Source of the DNA: an uncultured beta proteobacterium | GTDB lineage: Bacteria; Pseudomonadota; Gammaproteobacteria; Burkholderiales; Burkholderiaceae | Direction of reading: 5' to 3' | Assembly: GCA_903930665.1 (NCBI GenBank) | Contig: CAIYZI010000249.1 | Span: 1-5,759, forward strand | Length of the DNA stretch: 5,759 bases | In this document: piece after piece, positions 5,371 to 5,759 of the stretch | Layout: the number at the start of each line of letters is the position of its first letter | Position numbering within the stretch: position 1 is the stretch's first letter | Made by a program: the position numbers and the translations under genes | The notes under the pieces: model-generated | Database searches by the model: none | The model's input: only the letters and a program-made list of their open reading frames with translations | What the model was told of the DNA's origin: nothing

Positions 5371-5759
5371 CGTTGGGATATTTTCTGCCAAATCGTAGAT
5401 AACTATGGGGATGCTGGGGTTTGCTGGCGTCTAGCCAGAAGCTTATCAAGTCTTCACGGCCAAGATGTGCGCATTTTTTGCGATGATCTGCCAGTGCTTA
5501 ATTTACTCGCTTCTGGAGTAGAGGAATCAATTAAATCCAAAATTGATCTCCAGCCCTGGGAAGCCAGCTTCAGCAATGCTCGCCATCCAGTTGATATTCC
5601 GGACGTAGCCATCGAGGCATTTGGGTGCAAGCTTCCAGAGCGTTATCTTGGCGCACTACTAGCTTGTGCAAAGCAACCCATCATCATTAACCTAGAATAT
5701 CTCAGCGCAGAACCTTGGATCGTAGACTTTCACACGAAGGCTTCGCCGCAAGCTCATGG
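5368..5759 (+). CDS. earP: EF-P arginine rhamnosyltransferase EarP (N-terminal part, cut by the window edge)
   Basis: The frame is open from the ATG at 5368 to the window end (130 codons plus 2 bases). The family length is about 370-390 residues, so roughly a third is present. EarP transfers rhamnose from dTDP-L-rhamnose to a conserved arginine of elongation factor P, which lets EF-P relieve ribosome stalling at polyproline. Recognised features are the N-terminal DIFCQIVDNYGDAGVCWRLA, with Asp11 and Asp15 matching the catalytic-region aspartates of the family, IFCDD (37-41), AFGCKLP (84-90) and NLEYLSAEPW (108-117). The fold is GT-B, and this part is its first Rossmann-like domain. The ATG is the only start between the upstream in-frame stop (5341) and the conserved region. 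It overlaps the uvrC start on the opposite strand. No strong ribosome site is visible. An efp gene is expected to follow beyond the window, since the two are usually adjacent. Confidence 0.93.
   Translation, partial: MRWDIFCQIVDNYGDAGVCWRLARSLSSLHGQDVRIFCDDLPVLNLLASGVEESIKSKIDLQPWEASFSNARHPVDIPDVAIEAFGCKLPERYLGALLACAKQPIIINLEYLSAEPWIVDFHTKASPQAH

Noticed and set aside
5370..5450. SOS box or clear promoter for uvrC
   Set aside because: No CTGT-N8-ACAG motif occurs here, and no -35/-10 pair with acceptable match and spacing could be identified by eye.

Overview
The window looks like core chromosome from a betaproteobacterium of the Burkholderiaceae, and the small freshwater genus Polynucleobacter is my best guess. 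This rests on remembered protein resemblance (PgsA starting MPFNLPIALTWLR, the LexA and EarP sequences) and on a moderate GC content. No search was run. I see no mobile elements, CRISPR arrays, integrases or phage genes.

Layout from left to right. (1) Minus strand, 26-1102: a complete L-asparaginase with the type II-like signature but no signal peptide. (2) Plus strand, 1162-1881: the SOS repressor lexA, divergent from the asparaginase across 59 bp. That gap holds a sigma70-like promoter and a perfect CTGT-N8-ACAG SOS operator that ends one base before the lexA start codon. (3) A strong bidirectional terminator (about 1898-1924) closes lexA and also the convergent minus-strand gene at 1954-2415, a small lipoprotein of unknown function. 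(4) Minus strand: tRNA-Cys(GCA) at 2507-2580 and tRNA-Gly(GCC) at 2628-2703, separated by a terminator-like hairpin. (5) Minus strand: pgsA (2820-3395, phosphatidylglycerophosphate synthase) and uvrC (3453-5369, excision nuclease subunit C). (6) Plus strand, from 5368 to the right edge: the first 130 codons of earP, which encodes the EF-P arginine rhamnosyltransferase.

The minus-strand order uvrC-pgsA-tRNA-Gly-tRNA-Cys matches the E. coli order uvrC-pgsA-glyW-cysT(-leuZ), so this is an old conserved block. Here the tRNA-Leu is absent and the lipoprotein gene follows instead. lexA and uvrC are both DNA-damage genes, but only lexA carries a visible SOS operator.

The most notable architecture is at two gene starts. 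uvrC and earP are head to head with their ATG codons nested in one CATG palindrome, so there is no intergenic DNA and each gene's upstream signals must lie inside the other's coding sequence. lexA appears to be transcribed from its own start codon (leaderless), with LexA predicted to bind across the -10 element. I found no convincing undescribed system. The remaining observations concern regulation and gene arrangement.
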